NCBI GenBank assembly: GCA_002211745.1
Contig: CP022114.1
Span: 1,550,001-1,614,000, forward strand
Reading direction: 5' to 3'
Source: Kluyvera genomosp. 3
GTDB lineage: Bacteria > Pseudomonadota > Gammaproteobacteria > Enterobacterales > Enterobacteriaceae
Length of the DNA: 64,000 bases
The translations under genes were made by a program, and so were the position numbers. Positions 19,874 to 30,860 of the stretch are shown one piece after another. The notes beneath the pieces were generated by a model. The model did not search any database. It had not been told where the DNA came from and worked only from the letters and a program-made list of their open reading frames with translations. How positions within the stretch are numbered: the stretch's first letter is position 1; the number at the start of each line of letters is the position of its first letter.

Positions 19874-21002
19874 ATGAAACGAGTGGTTCTGTTTTCAGGA
19901 GGGAGTGCCTGTCGCTCACTGAATAATGCTTTGTGCCGGGAAGATGTCTCTCTGACCCGCATAGTGCCTGCCTGGGACAGTGGCGGGAGCTCGAGAACAA
20001 TCAGACTGAGTCTCGATATGCTTTCTGTTGGAGATATTCGTCAGGCCCTGATGACGATGGCTCATGGGGAAAAACGGTCAGGTGACGTCGTGCGCATTTG
20101 TAACACACGTTTATCCTCCGATCTGCAGTCTCAGGATGCGAGAACGGAATTTACAGCCTACCTGGAGGATATCACCCTCTACTTGAAAGGCTGGAGCCCG
20201 GTCTCCGGGGGCTATCGTAAATTACCTGAAAACCTTTGCAGCAGAAGCCGGGAATACCTTTGATTACCGAAATGGCAGTATCGGGAATTTTATTCTTTCC
20301 GGTGCCTATCTTGCGCATAACAGAGATATCAATACTGCCATTTTTGTGTTCAGAAAGCTTTGCGGTATTTCAGGTAACGTCTGGCCTTCATCGCTCTGTA
20401 ACGATCTCATTCTGTCGGCAACGCTGAATGACGGAAAAATTGTTTCGCCTCAGGACCAGATAACCAAGATGGCCGAATCGGATGCTTCAACGGGCATCAA
20501 AAATATTGAATTACGCACGTCTGACGGTCATGTACCTGGTGCTAACCCGGTCGTACTGGAAGCAATCAGGGATGCTGATCTCATTGTATTTGGTCCGGGA
20601 AGTTTCTATACCAGCATTCTTCCTCATCTTCAGGTCGACGGGATCACATCGGCTGTATCGCAGTCAGGATGTCCGGTTGTGTTTATCAGTAATATCCTTC
20701 AGTGCAAGGAGAGCCTGGGTCTTGGGTTAAGAGAAGTGTCAGAACGTTTTGAACGGGAATGGAAAACCCAGAGCAGTAATGTAGCTTTGCCGGTTCTGTA
20801 TCTCTTTGGTAACCGTCGATTTCTCGCTATAGATAAATACGTTAACGGATTTGCTTATCTGAGTGATGAGGTCAGTGAATGCGAGGAATATCGTGTTGTG
20901 CTGGATGAGTTTGAAGATGTTTGGGAACGGGGAAAACATGATGGTACAGCCGTAGCAGCGAAGCTGCTTGCTCTGACTGATGGCTCTGTTCTGTCTCTAT
21001 AA
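19874..21002 (+). CDS. CofD/YvcK-like 2-phospho-L-lactate-transferase-fold protein (one frameshift)
   Basis: About 375 residues once the G-run near 20207 is corrected (one extra base or two missing; the frame then reads SGAIVNYLKTFAAEAGNTFDYRNG). N-terminal LFSGGSACRSLNNAL, then WDSGGSSRTIRLSLDM and SVGDIRQALMTMA are the family's nucleotide/phosphate motifs; later DLIVFGPGSFYTSILPHL is also conserved. CofD joins phospholactate to Fo in F420 synthesis, while YvcK/YbhK act in gluconeogenesis and cell-wall control. No Fo gene is present, so a F420 role is unlikely. GAGGAAG precedes ATG 19874. Confidence 0.75.
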
Positions 21003-21062
21003 ACGGTTCCGGCGCCGCGAACCTGGTGTACAGTACGCCTCCCTTCCATAGGAGGCGTATCG

Positions 21063-22047
21063 TCAGAACGTTCTCAGGATAAGATTTCCCCTGAATACCT
21101 TTGCGTCAGTGCCGGGTGCATTGTGAAACAGCGCTGCTGCTTTATGTAGTGCTTCCCTGATAAGTTCCGGATAATTTATGACGACAACATTAACATCCTG
21201 ATGCTCAAGTACCGGATCGTAAATTTCATCAAACGTAATCAGTAAAGGGAAACAGGTATCTGCTGTTCGGACAGGGCCTGTGATACGCCATTATAGATTT
21301 CAGTATTGCAGGTAATGACAGCAGATACGGACTTTTTGCCCGACAGGAGGCCAGACATGGCCATGCGCCCCGCCTGAAAATTCCTTGCGCAGGGAACCAG
21401 ATGATATTTCGAACGAGGCAGTTTGAGCTTCCTGGCAGCACACCTGAATTGTTCAATAATCTCGCAGTCAGGCGTTCCCGGCGAGAAATCACCGAGTATG
21501 GCGATATCATCACGCTCATAGCGGGTTAACATCTCCACCAATCTGAGAATACATGGTTGATAATCCACCCAGATAGCATGGCGCGGATTTTGTATTAACC
21601 GTTTATTAATAAGAATGATATCTGCTGCAGAGCGCTCAATTATTCGCCCCAACTCTGCGCTACCCATCGATACACTCATGATCAATATCACTGCACACTG
21701 CTGATTCTCCAGACGGGCGATGCCCTGCCGTTCATCCTCAGCATCAGCCCTGGCATCCGTTATAATAAGTTTCTTGTTATGCTCCTGCGCAAAATGCGCG
21801 GTGAGCCGGATGAGCTCAGGAAAATACCGTGTTTTATATACAGCCTCACTGACCAGCAAACCAATATTTTCCGCAGACTGAGTCGATAAACTCTGTGCAG
21901 TCTGGTTAATGGCGTAACCTGTTTCAGCGATAACATCCATGACTCTTTTATGCGTGTCCGGGACACAGCGTTTGCTCCCGATAACACCCTTGATACTGTC
22001 GCGATAGAGACGCCCGCGTGACGGGCGACATCAGTCATCTTAACCAT
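21063..22047 (-). CDS. LacI-family transcriptional regulator (two frameshifts)
   Basis: 328 residues after restoring a C near 21962 and a base near 21246. The helix-turn-helix is MVKMTDVARHAGVSIATVSR followed by VLSGANAVSPDTHKRVMDVI; the periplasmic-binding-protein-like domain contains NIGLLVSEAVYKTRYFPELI and ends with GTDAKVFRGNLILRTF. It overlaps the upstream MFS gene by a few bases. It probably controls the MFS/phosphatase operon and perhaps the divergent acetyltransferase/CofD promoters. The inducer is unknown. Confidence 0.85.
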
Positions 22048-23314
22048 AGCTATCATCCTGAACTATTTTCAGTGCGCCCTTCGGATATAGTGGAATGGTC
22101 ACACCTTCTGCATATGAATAATCAGCAAAACCACATACCGGCGCCGATACCCTATCAGCCGAGCAGACTCTCCCGACCATCACGCTTCTCGTTTTCAGGG
22201 TCATCAGGGCGACCAGGATCATCAGCACGCTAATACAGATGAACGCTGCGGGTAATGTGCTGAAGTGGGCAACATACCCGACGATGGCAGGCCCTGCCAG
22301 AACGCCAAGGTAACCCATCGTTGTCACAGCTGGAATTGCCACTGCTGCAGGCATGACAGCCTGTCGACCTGCTGCGGAGAACATGACAGGAACAATATTG
22401 GCGCAACCCAGGCCCACTAACGCATATCCGGCCAGGGATATTTTCCAGTCTGGGATGAATAGCACCAGCGCAAACCCGGCGGCAGCGATGAGAGCCCCGG
22501 CAATCACAACCGGTATAGCGCCCAGCCCTGTAATGATGCGGTCCCCAATCAGTCTGGCAACAGTCATTGCCAACGCAAATGTCGCGAAACCTAGCCCACC
22601 GTTAGATTCAGCCACGTCCCTGATTTCCGTCAGGAAAACGGCGCTCCAGTCAAGTACCGTGCCTTCTGCAAGAAAGACACTGAAGCAAATAATCCCCATC
22701 CACAGGACAATCCCTTTTGGCTTCGCAAAAGTGGGGCCTTCCACATGGCTGGATTCAGTCAGGAGCCCCTTTTGACTGATAATAAGCAGCGCAATCACCA
22801 CTACCGAGACAAACGCCGTCGCAACAGAAATTGATATACCCACAGACAGGAGTACAGTCATAAGCCCAGCACCGGCTATCCCTCCGCAGCTGTACATGCT
22901 GTGAAAGCCAGACATAAGCGGTTTACCGGCTTTTTTTTCCACGATGACAGACTGGATATTGATGGCCCCGGCAGTAATACCGATTCCGGTCCCAAATATC
23001 AGCAGCGCTGCCGCCAGCAGCAGCGGTGAGGTGATCAATGAGAGTAAAGGAAGTGAGAAAATAATACTCCAGACGGAAGCCCGGATAACCTTTTTGCAGT
23101 TGTATTTTGCCGTCAGATATCCAGTAAGTGGCATGGCCAGCAATGCGCCACCACCGAGACAAAGTAGAAGGGTACCCAACGTAGCTTCGTTTACACCAGT
23201 ATTGGCCCTGGCATAAGGCACCACCACGGCCCACGAAGACGAGCTAAATCCCGTGATAAACAAAATGAGTTTTGTACCTAAGCGCTGATAGCGTTCCAGT
23301 AATGAAATGGACAT
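22040..23314 (-). CDS. MFS transporter, YbjJ-like
   Basis: 424 residues as read, twelve membrane segments, with GYLTAKYNCKKVIRASVW between helices 2 and 3 and an AEGTVLDWSAVFL motif in helix 7, as in E. coli YbjJ and related sugar/nucleoside-type carriers. The last 45 residues are unlike the family; a single missing G near 22179 would end the protein at VMVGESLLG and leave room for a LacI promoter. It lies between the phosphatase-like and LacI genes in one operon. Substrate unknown. Confidence 0.8.
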   Translation of the reverse strand: MSISLLERYQRLGTKLILFITGFSSSSWAVVVPYARANTGVNEATLGTLLLCLGGGALLAMPLTGYLTAKYNCKKVIRASVWSIIFSLPLLSLITSPLLLAAALLIFGTGIGITAGAINIQSVIVEKKAGKPLMSGFHSMYSCGGIAGAGLMTVLLSVGISISVATAFVSVVVIALLIISQKGLLTESSHVEGPTFAKPKGIVLWMGIICFSVFLAEGTVLDWSAVFLTEIRDVAESNGGLGFATFALAMTVARLIGDRIITGLGAIPVVIAGALIAAAGFALVLFIPDWKISLAGYALVGLGCANIVPVMFSAAGRQAVMPAAVAIPAVTTMGYLGVLAGPAIVGYVAHFSTLPAAFICISVLMILVALMTLKTRSVMVGRVCSADRVSAPVCGFADYSYAEGVTIPLYPKGALKIVQDDSYG

Positions 23315-23323
23315 GAATGACCT

Positions 23324-24093
23324 TTATTTAGATGAATTAAGTACTCTGAGGACTTCAGCATGTAGAACTGGCCCGGAACTGGCCAGATAGCCGGAATGCG
23401 GTCCGGATAGCTCTGTCACACATCCGCCAGCATTTTTTACCAGCAGGATCAGTGGTGAGAACGCACTCATCTTATCGGGATGAATGACGCACAAATCGAT
23501 ATAACCGGCAGCCAGCATGGTCATGGCGTGGCACGGATCGCCCCATCTTGACATCAGCACTCGGACGACAGGCTTTGAATACCTTTCCGGGTGGCATCTT
23601 CGAAATAATCGCCTTCACTGACGTGCATAATCGACTGATGCAACTGGATATTTCTTCTGGTATTAAGTCGAAATTCACCGAAAGGACTGCAGGCCATGGC
23701 TTCGGCGCCCTCTGCCCAGAAACGTTCCCGTGTGAAGGGGCTGACGACCATGCCAGCCACGATTTTTCCCCGGTGAGATAATCCGGCGGTGGCACCTCTC
23801 GCAGGAATGCCACGGTCGCTCAGCATTTCCATATTAAAAACATCAACAGACCATACAAATTCATCACCTGACTCATCCTGACTGTTGTCAAACACGGTGT
23901 GTCCAGGGAATGCCGTCGAAATATAGTCCTTTAAAATGTCCTGGATTTTGCCACTGCAGCCATAATGGAGTTCGTGATTAGTAATATCCCTCCCTCCCAG
24001 TTGATTTACGGCCGCTGCGTGCTCCTTCAGAATGAGATCTTCAGATAACGCAGCGAGTTGGTTCAGAAAACTCACATCAGGAATTGCTAACAC
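23324..24093 (-). CDS. Inositol-monophosphatase-like protein with altered metal site (one frameshift)
   Basis: 256 residues after restoring a C near 23561. The fold shows in CSGKIQDILKDYI, in HRGKIVAGMVVSPFTRERFWAEGAEA and in the C-terminal SRWGDPCHAMTMLAAGYIDL followed by VKNAGGCVTELSG. The usual metal-binding DPIDGT is replaced by VDVFNMEM, and the GEE motif by NSQDES, so classic Mg-dependent phosphatase activity is doubtful. GTG 24093 with GAGG eight bases upstream is the best start. It leads the IMPase-MFS-LacI operon. Confidence 0.75.
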
Positions 24094-24132
24094 TTTAAGG
24101 CCTCATCTTTGTATACAGAGAGTTGACATGAG

Positions 24133-24153
24133 GATCATGAATGCACGATCATG
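24133..24153 (+). promoter_or_regulatory. Paired GATCATG repeats in the phosphatase/DeoR divergent promoter
   Basis: GATCATG occurs at 24133-24139 and 24147-24153, spaced 14 bases, about one and a third helical turns. A TTGACA lies at 24123-24128, and CAGAGAG/CTCTCTG arms flank the repeats. The gap is only 99 bases and serves two divergent genes, so this is a good operator candidate. Confidence 0.45.
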
Positions 24154-24192
24154 CTCTCTGATGCTTCATTTAGATAACTTCAGGTAAAACAC

Positions 24193-24963
24193 ATGCTCGA
24201 TTATGCAACTTTCCCCGACCAACGACAAGAGTACATAAAAGAATCTCTTCGTGAGACAGGCAGAGTGTTTGTCGCCGAATTAGCCAGTACCCTCAATGTA
24301 TCTGAACACACAATTCGCCGTGATTTACATGAACTTAGCAAAGATGGATTTTGCAAAAAGGTCTATGGTGGGGCGGTAATCATCATCCCTGAAGTGAGTG
24401 ATTTTACCGTCAGAAAATCGCTGAACACCTCATCAAAGAGCAAAATCGCGCATAAATGTGCACAACTGGTTAAGCCAGATACCTGCATTTTCATTGATTC
24501 AGGAACAACTAATCTGGTCATGGCAGAGGCTGTTCCTGAAGACATTGGCTTAACCGTGGTGACGAATTCGCCTGAAATAGCGACTGTGCTTCTGAATAAA
24601 CCATTATGCGAAGTGATCATACTTGGCGGGCAGATTCAAAAGGGTGTGAACGGTTGTATCGGTTCCACTGCCTTAGCTCAGATCCAGGGAATAAATTTTG
24701 ATCAGGCATTTATTGGTGGATGTGCGATGGCCCCGGAATCAGGATTAACGGGTTACGACTATGCTGACTGTGAATTCAAAAAAGCCGTCATACAACAAAG
24801 CAGCGAAAATATTGTTGCTCTAACGGCAGAGAAAATGCCCGGTGTTGCAAGATATGTTGTGGCAAAAAGTACCGATATCGATGTCATTGTGACAGAGGAA
24901 AATACAGTAAAAGAATATGTGAATGCATTCAAAGGCCTGGACATTCGTGTTCATCAGGTCTGA
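24193..24963 (+). CDS. DeoR-family transcriptional regulator
   Basis: Intact, 256 residues. The N-terminal helix-turn-helix is FVAELASTLNVSEHTIRRDL followed by HELSKDGFCKKVYGGA, and the sugar-phosphate-sensing domain has CIFIDSGTTNLVMAEAV and VVTNSPEIATVLL, standard for DeoR/GlpR proteins. The effector is normally a phosphorylated sugar, which would fit a phosphometabolite pathway in this island. It is divergent to the phosphatase-like gene. Confidence 0.9.
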   Translation: MLDYATFPDQRQEYIKESLRETGRVFVAELASTLNVSEHTIRRDLHELSKDGFCKKVYGGAVIIIPEVSDFTVRKSLNTSSKSKIAHKCAQLVKPDTCIFIDSGTTNLVMAEAVPEDIGLTVVTNSPEIATVLLNKPLCEVIILGGQIQKGVNGCIGSTALAQIQGINFDQAFIGGCAMAPESGLTGYDYADCEFKKAVIQQSSENIVALTAEKMPGVARYVVAKSTDIDVIVTEENTVKEYVNAFKGLDIRVHQV

Positions 24964-25022
24964 AAAGGCTAATTATGGTCTGAACAGAAAATGCAACTAA
25001 TCAACATCGGAGCCCCAGGAAT

Positions 25023-25597
25023 ATGAAAATAACTGGAACAGCACAGGCTGAGTTTTTAGCTCTCCCGACCCACTCTAAGGCGAAGGTGATACATGCTATC
25101 GACAGGTTCCTGCTCGGCGATGGTTTCTCTACCCTGGTAAGGGTGGATAATAATTTAACAGGGATTCAAACAGAAGGAGCTGGCATCCAAAGAGTTATTT
25201 TCATTCGCAGAACCGTTGAAGGTGAGGTAATTTTAGGCGTAGCAATGAAGAAAAAGAAGCGTTTCAACCAGAATGACGCCTTAGCATTTTTGGCAGACCG
25301 ACTGGCCTTATCAAAACCAGCTAACCATGAATGCTGGAAAAATTTCAGAAAAAAGGCACTTACTGTAACAGCGGTAAAAAGCGGCTTTGAAAATGAAGTT
25401 TTAAAGGAAACTCTCCAGCAAACACTGATGAAATGGCGCAATTTCTCTGGCCTGACGCGACAACAACTCGCCAACAAAATGGGGTGTCTTACAAATATCT
25501 ATGTAGTATAGAAGCAAACCCATCCAAAGTGAGCATTATTACCCTTTACCATTATGCTAAGAAGTGTAATGTCAAAAGCCCTCAAATTTATCTATAA
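25023..25597 (+). CDS. Fused RelE/HigB-like toxin and XRE-type antitoxin domain (one frameshift)
   Basis: 191 residues after restoring a G in the run at 25480 (KMGVSYKYLCSIEANPSKVS). The N-terminal half (LALPTHSKAKVIHAIDRFL, RVIFIRRTVEGEVILGVAMK) resembles RelE/HigB toxins in length and in the beta-strand/KK pattern; the C-terminal part (SGLTRQQLANKMGVSYKYLC) is a XRE helix-turn-helix. Toxin and antitoxin are normally separate proteins, so a fusion is unusual. A purely regulatory protein is the alternative. The AT-rich composition matches the island. Confidence 0.5.
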
Positions 25598-26276
25598 ATA
25601 AAAATACAAGATGCATTTCATCGAATTTTAGCTAATGTCCCAAGACTCAATTGCGCTCAAGATAACAGCCTAATCCTTTTACCAAGCTGAACTGTTTCAG
25701 ACTGGGTCAGTTTGGATATCGAAAATTATTGTACGTTAATGTCGTTTTTTGACCTTCCTACTTTAGCTGGCCGCTGACCTGATCCCGGTTGATTATTACA
25801 TGTCAATGTTAGTCCTACATCCCTGCGGTTATGATAAATGCCAACTTCCGCTTCTCGCTCACAGCGGACCTTCCTTTCAGTTAGCCTGGCAACTCCGTAC
25901 CTGAAGCGAACACAACCAAAAACAGACATTATTACGCGAAATATTGCCGTAAAATATTTTCTCATAGTGAAAAAATGACGGTCACCCTTTTGGGCATAAT
26001 CGACTGGTAAAGACGATATAAGTAAAGCTGCCATTTTTCTTGTGCTGGTTCCGGCGGTTGAGCGTTGTAGGGTAACGCTATCGGAGGTCTTCAAGGTTTT
26101 TTGACGCCCCCAAACATGCAATGAGATCTGGAGATGCGACCAGAATATGTTCAACCGGAGTGATGAAGGTGCTCCGTACCGAAAGCGAACGCTGAATCAG
26201 TTAGGACAGACGCTATAAATTATTCATAATAAGAATAATTCCCCGCGAGCCTGACATAAGGAACTGCATCACCATC
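25598..26276. other. Intergenic region with no supported gene
   Basis: About 680 bases between the island and the hydrolase. A 142-codon minus-strand frame (25726-26154) exists but starts and ends without family features, is rich in Arg and Ser, and has no convincing ribosome binding site. I see no inverted-repeat ends of an insertion sequence. This is probably the right boundary of the island. Confidence 0.4.
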
Positions 26277-28215
26277 ATGCTAATAAAATGGACTAAACGC
26301 TTTGTTTTGCTGGTGGTTTTCGTACTGCTTGGCGTGCTGGGTACGCGTGTTTACGACATCCAGAGCCAGCCTGCATTGCAGCGCTGGCATACCTTTGTGC
26401 CGCACGAGATGCGCGCGAAAGAGATAGATAAAGCCAGCTGGCAGGATTACATCAATGCGGAAAACCGCCTTTTTGAGGACGTTCGCGTCAATGTCACCGA
26501 CAAGTTAGCCCTGATGAGCAGATCCCTTCAATCGCTATTACGCCAAAAGCGCGAATTATCCTGGCCATTTTGCCGTCGACTGGAATCGCTCCTTTATCCT
26601 GAAACCGCAAGGCCAGCCGAAAGGGCGGTGGTGTTACTGCATGGGCTCACCGACTCGCCCTACAGCATGCGGCACATCGCGATAAACTATCAGCAGCACG
26701 GCTACGTGGCGATTGGCATTCGTTTACCCGCGCACGGCACGGTACCCGGAGCTCTCACGGATGTGGACTGGCAAGACTGGGCTGCCGCCACCCGGCTGGC
26801 GGTACGAGAGGCAAAGGCGCTGACGGCAAAACAGCTGCCATTGCATCTGGTGGGATATTCAAACGGTGGGGCGCTGGCGCTGAAATACGCGTTGGATGCG
26901 CTGGATGACCCCATGCTGGCGAAACCGCAGCAGGTGATTCTGATCTCACCGATGATCGGTATTACCGCTTTTGCCCGTTTTGCCGGGGTTGCGGGCTGGC
27001 CGGCGGTGTTTCCGGCATTTGCTAAAGCCGCGTGGCTTGGCATTGTCCCGAATATAACCCTTTTAAATACAACTCGTTCCCGGTCAATGCCGCACGTCAG
27101 TCTTACGGGCTAACCCAGGCGCTGCAAACGCAGCTGCTTGCCGCTTCCCGACAACACACGCTGAATGCGCTGCCGCCGATACTGACCTTCCAGTCGGTAG
27201 TGGATTCGACGGTCAGCAGCAGCGCCGTCATTTCCGGCTTATATGAAAGGCTGCCGGCAAACGGCAGTGAAGTGGTGCTGTTTGACCTGAACCCGGCGGC
27301 GAGCGTGACGCCATTGCTGCGGGCCTCGTCGTCGACGGCGCTCTCCCGGCTGCTGCCCTCGCCACCGCGAAAATACGGCGTCACCATCGTGTCGACCGCC
27401 TCGACAACCTCCACCGATAGCGAAGCGCGCACTCTTCCTGCGGGTGAGGTGAATGACATGGTTGAACCGTTGGGCATTGAGTATCCGCGCGATATTTATT
27501 CGCTGTCCCACATTGCGCTACCGTTTCCGATGAGTGATTCCCTCTATGGACGTTACCCCGAACCGCGAAATGAATTTGGGATTAGCCTGGGCACCTTCGC
27601 CGCACGCGGTGAGCGTTCGACGCTGGTCGTGGAACTGGATTTCTTGATGCGAATGTCCTCCAACCCATTCTTCCCCTATATGATTAATCGTGTTGACCAC
27701 ACCATGACCCTTAGAGCATCGCGTATGAATATTTTTCTTGTCAGTGAACAGGGCGAGCTGGTTTTGCAAAAGGGCAGCCAGCTGATTGTTGAGTTTGCAA
27801 ACGGCATGCGGCTCGAGCTCTCTGAAAGCCCCACACCTTTACCGCCGACCATTCCTCACGGTCTGTCTATTCGCAGTGATTGTCAGCCTCCGGCGCCATT
27901 GAACATCACGCTCGTGGCGGCAAACGGCATTGTCGTGGCCCTGGGTCAGGAAAATAGCGTTGGCATAACGATGCATATTGCCGATGCGGCGCGCTGTCTG
28001 CAGACAGTCAAAGGCAACAAGGTATTGATCAGGCTGAATAATGGCAAAACCCTCGAAGTGATGGAGGATTACGCCCGCCGTGGCCTGCTTATCTGGGAGG
28101 GCGTGAGCCCATTCCCGGTCTGCCTATGGACGAAGTGAAAGCCAGAACCGAGAGCCTGGGCCTGTATCCGCTGGCCAGTAACCTGATTCACCTCTTTCCC
28201 TGGCGCCTGGAATAG
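26277..28215 (+). CDS. Membrane-anchored alpha/beta hydrolase with long C-terminal extension (two frameshifts)
   Basis: 646 residues after restoring a C near 27050 and one near 28111. An N-terminal anchor (RFVLLVVFVLLGVLG) is followed by the hydrolase: VVLLHGLTDSPYSMRHIA (oxyanion loop), LVGYSNGGALAL (nucleophile Ser in GYSNG), and RMSSNPFFPYMINRVD near residue 475 where the family normally ends. The final 170 residues (FLVSEQGELVLQKGSQLIVE through LASNLIHLFPWRLE) are unrelated to the hydrolase fold and I do not recognise them. A lost stop joining two genes is possible. Confidence 0.65.
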
Positions 28216-28388
28216 GGGACGCGATGCGTTTGTTGCTGATATGATGCTTTTATGTGAACAACAGGGGCAGTGCATGAACGCCGACTCGACAGCAACACGC
28301 TTCAAATTCCCACGCTGGATTGACGTCGTCAAAAGATGTGTTAACCGTGTTTCTCCGCGATCATCATCAGAACAGAGGGCGCGCAGCG

Positions 28389-29301
28389 ATGGCCGTCAAT
28401 TTTGATCTTAACGATCTCTATGCGTTTCGCGCGCTGGTGGAATACAGCAACTTTCGTCTTGCCGCGGAATCAATTTGCCTTTCGCAGTCGGCATTAAGTC
28501 GCCGGATTGAAAAGCTGGAGTCGGCGCTGGGGTTAAGCTGTTCGACAGAACCACCCGCCACGTGACGTTGACGCTCTACGGGCAGACTTTTGCAGAACGT
28601 TCCGGTCAGTTGCTGATGAACGTCGAGTCGGTGCTGGCCGACGTCAATAAAGCGAGCCAGGATCGCGTGGGGTTAGTGACGGTAGCGACGGTGCCCTCTG
28701 CGGCATATTACTTTATGCCGGATGTGATCCGCCGCTTCCAGCTGCGTTATCCTCGCGTGCGGGTTAAGATAATCGATAGCAGCGCGGGAAACGTCATTGC
28801 CGCGGTCGCCAGCGGACAGGCCGACTTCGGCATCTGCTTTGCGTGCAATTTACAGCCGGATATCGAGTTTTTGCCGTTGGTGGCGGACGTCTACGTGGCG
28901 GCCTGCCGACGCGATCACCCCATCGCCCGTCAAAAAAGCCTGACGTGGCAGGCATTTTATCAATACGACTATATCAGCCTCGATAAAACTTCCGGCAACC
29001 GTAATTTGCTCGATCAAATGCTGGGGACGTGACGCCAGAGCGGCCCAGCATCTGTGAAACGCGGCATGTGACGACGATGCTGGGGATGGTTGAAGCGGGG
29101 ATTGGCATCGCAGCGGTGCCCGCCATGTCGATGCCCGCCGCAGAACATTCGGTCTTAACCCACCGTCCGCTGACCCACCCGGAGGTGAAACGGACGGTGG
29201 GGCTTATCAGACGTAACGGGCGGATGCAGTCCTATGTCGCCGCCGAGTTAGAAAAGCTCATCACCGAACAGTATCATGTTGGACACCGCCACGGAGTTTA
29301 A
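28389..29301 (+). CDS. LysR-family regulator (two frameshifts)
   Basis: 304 residues after restoring a G near 28532 and one near 29028. The helix-turn-helix is LYAFRALVEYSNFRLAAESI followed by CLSQSALSRRIEKLES; the co-inducer domain begins VGLVTVATVPSAAYYFMPDV and includes VEAGIGIAAVPAMSMP. It converges on the citrate-type symporter with 13 bases between stops. LysR proteins commonly control such carboxylate transporters, but here the usual divergent arrangement is absent. Confidence 0.8.
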
Positions 29302-29314
29302 CGCGCTAGCGGCT

Positions 29315-30607
29315 TTAATGACTGGTTTGCAGCGAGAGCGCCCGGCGGCGATACAGATACAGCGTCGCTAACAACGCGCAGACGGCGGCAAAGCTCATCC
29401 AGTAGCCGGGTGACGCTTTATCGCCGGTATATTCAATTAATGCGGTTGATATCACCGGCGTGAATCCGCCAAACACCGCGGTCGCCAGGCTATACGCCAG
29501 TGAAAATCCCGCCACCCGTACTTCTACCGGCATAATCTCCGTTAACGCGGGGATCATTGCGCCGTTATACAAGCCGTAGATAAAAGAAAGCCACAGCAGC
29601 ACTGTCAGCATCATGCTGAAGCTCGGGCGTGAGCCAGCATGCTGAGTGCGGGGTAGGCGGTGATGAGCGCCAGCAGTGCCATCGTCACCAGCACCGTTTT
29701 GCGGCCAAAACGATCCGACAACGCGCCGCCAATCGGCAGCCAGATAAAGTTAGAGATGGCGACCAGCAGGGTGACCAGAAGACTGTCGGATGCACTGAGC
29801 ATCAGCACTTTTTTACCGAAAGTCGGGGCATAGACGGTAATCAGATAGAAGGCGGTTGTCGTCATAGCGACCATCAGCATGCCCGCTACAACAACCTGCC
29901 AGTTGGCCAGCAGGGTTTTAAAAACATCCCGCATCGCCAGATGATGGCGACGGGTCTGGAACTCCTGCGTCTCTTCCAGCTTGCGGCGCAGCAAAAAGAT
30001 GAACGGTACGATCAGGCAGCCGAACAGGAACGGAATTCGCCAGGCCAGTAGTGGATCGTACTCTCTTCCAGCGCCATATTCAGCGCGAAGCCCATCGCCG
30101 CGGCCACCATAATCGCCACCTGCTGGCTACCTGACTGCCAACTGGTATAAAAGCCTTTATTGCCCGGCGTGGCAATCTCTGCCAGATACACCGATACACC
30201 GCCCAGTTCCGCGCCGCGGAAAAGCCCTGCAACAGACGGCCACAAAGTACCAGCAGCGGCGCCCACAGGCCGATGGCCTGATAAGAGGGAATTAGGACGA
30301 TCAGAAACGTGCCGGCAGCCATGATAGAGAGCGTGACAATCAGCCCTTTACGGCGTCCCACTTTATCGATGTAAGCGCCCAGCACAATCGCGCCAATTGG
30401 CCGCATCAGAAAACCGGCGCCAAAGACGGCAAAGGTCATCATCAGCGAGGCGAATTCGCTGCTGGCGGGGAAAAAGGTATGCGCGATGTAGGTGGCGTAA
30501 AAACCGAACAGGAAAAAATCGAACTGCTCCAGAAAGTTACCTGAAGTGACGCGCAAAATTGCGCCAGCCCTTGCCTGAATGGTCATTGTTGTAGCAGGTA
30601 GATGCAT
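29315..30607 (-). CDS. Citrate/tricarballylate-type proton symporter, MFS (three frameshifts)
   Basis: 431 residues after restoring one base near 30217, 30046 and 29628. The sequence [20 protein letters not shown], the metabolite-symporter signature [12 protein letters not shown] and [20 protein letters not shown] are those of CitA/TcuC carriers that import citrate or tricarballylate with protons. GGAG precedes ATG 30607. No citrate-oxidising tcuAB or lyase genes lie nearby, so this is a lone transporter, possibly for aerobic citrate use. Confidence 0.8.
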
Positions 30608-30860
30608 TTTTATCTCCAGTCTGTTCGTGACGCTTATAGCGCGCCTGTTTCAGCAGACTGGATCAAGACAATGAAGGAGATAAGCGCATTAAAATCATCG
30701 ACTGATGCGTATTACGCATTAATCAGCGTTAACAATCTTATGCAGTCAGTTGCAACATGGATTTAACAAGTGTCTGTTGTGCGAAGGGGATTGATCGCAT
30801 GCCAAAAATGATGACTGCGTTTTGTGACCGGGATCATTTCGGCAGATAGACGGTGAGGGC

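Noticed and set aside
25726-26154. 142-codon minus-strand frame between the island and the hydrolase
   Set aside because: No family features, Arg/Ser-rich composition and no convincing ribosome binding site.
18176-26276. Integrative element with integrase, tRNA attachment site or transposase
   Set aside because: The region is AT-richer, but no integrase, transposase, tRNA gene or flanking direct repeat is visible.
28274-28405. 43-codon frame before the LysR gene
   Set aside because: No clear ribosome binding site; overlaps the LysR start and has unremarkable composition.
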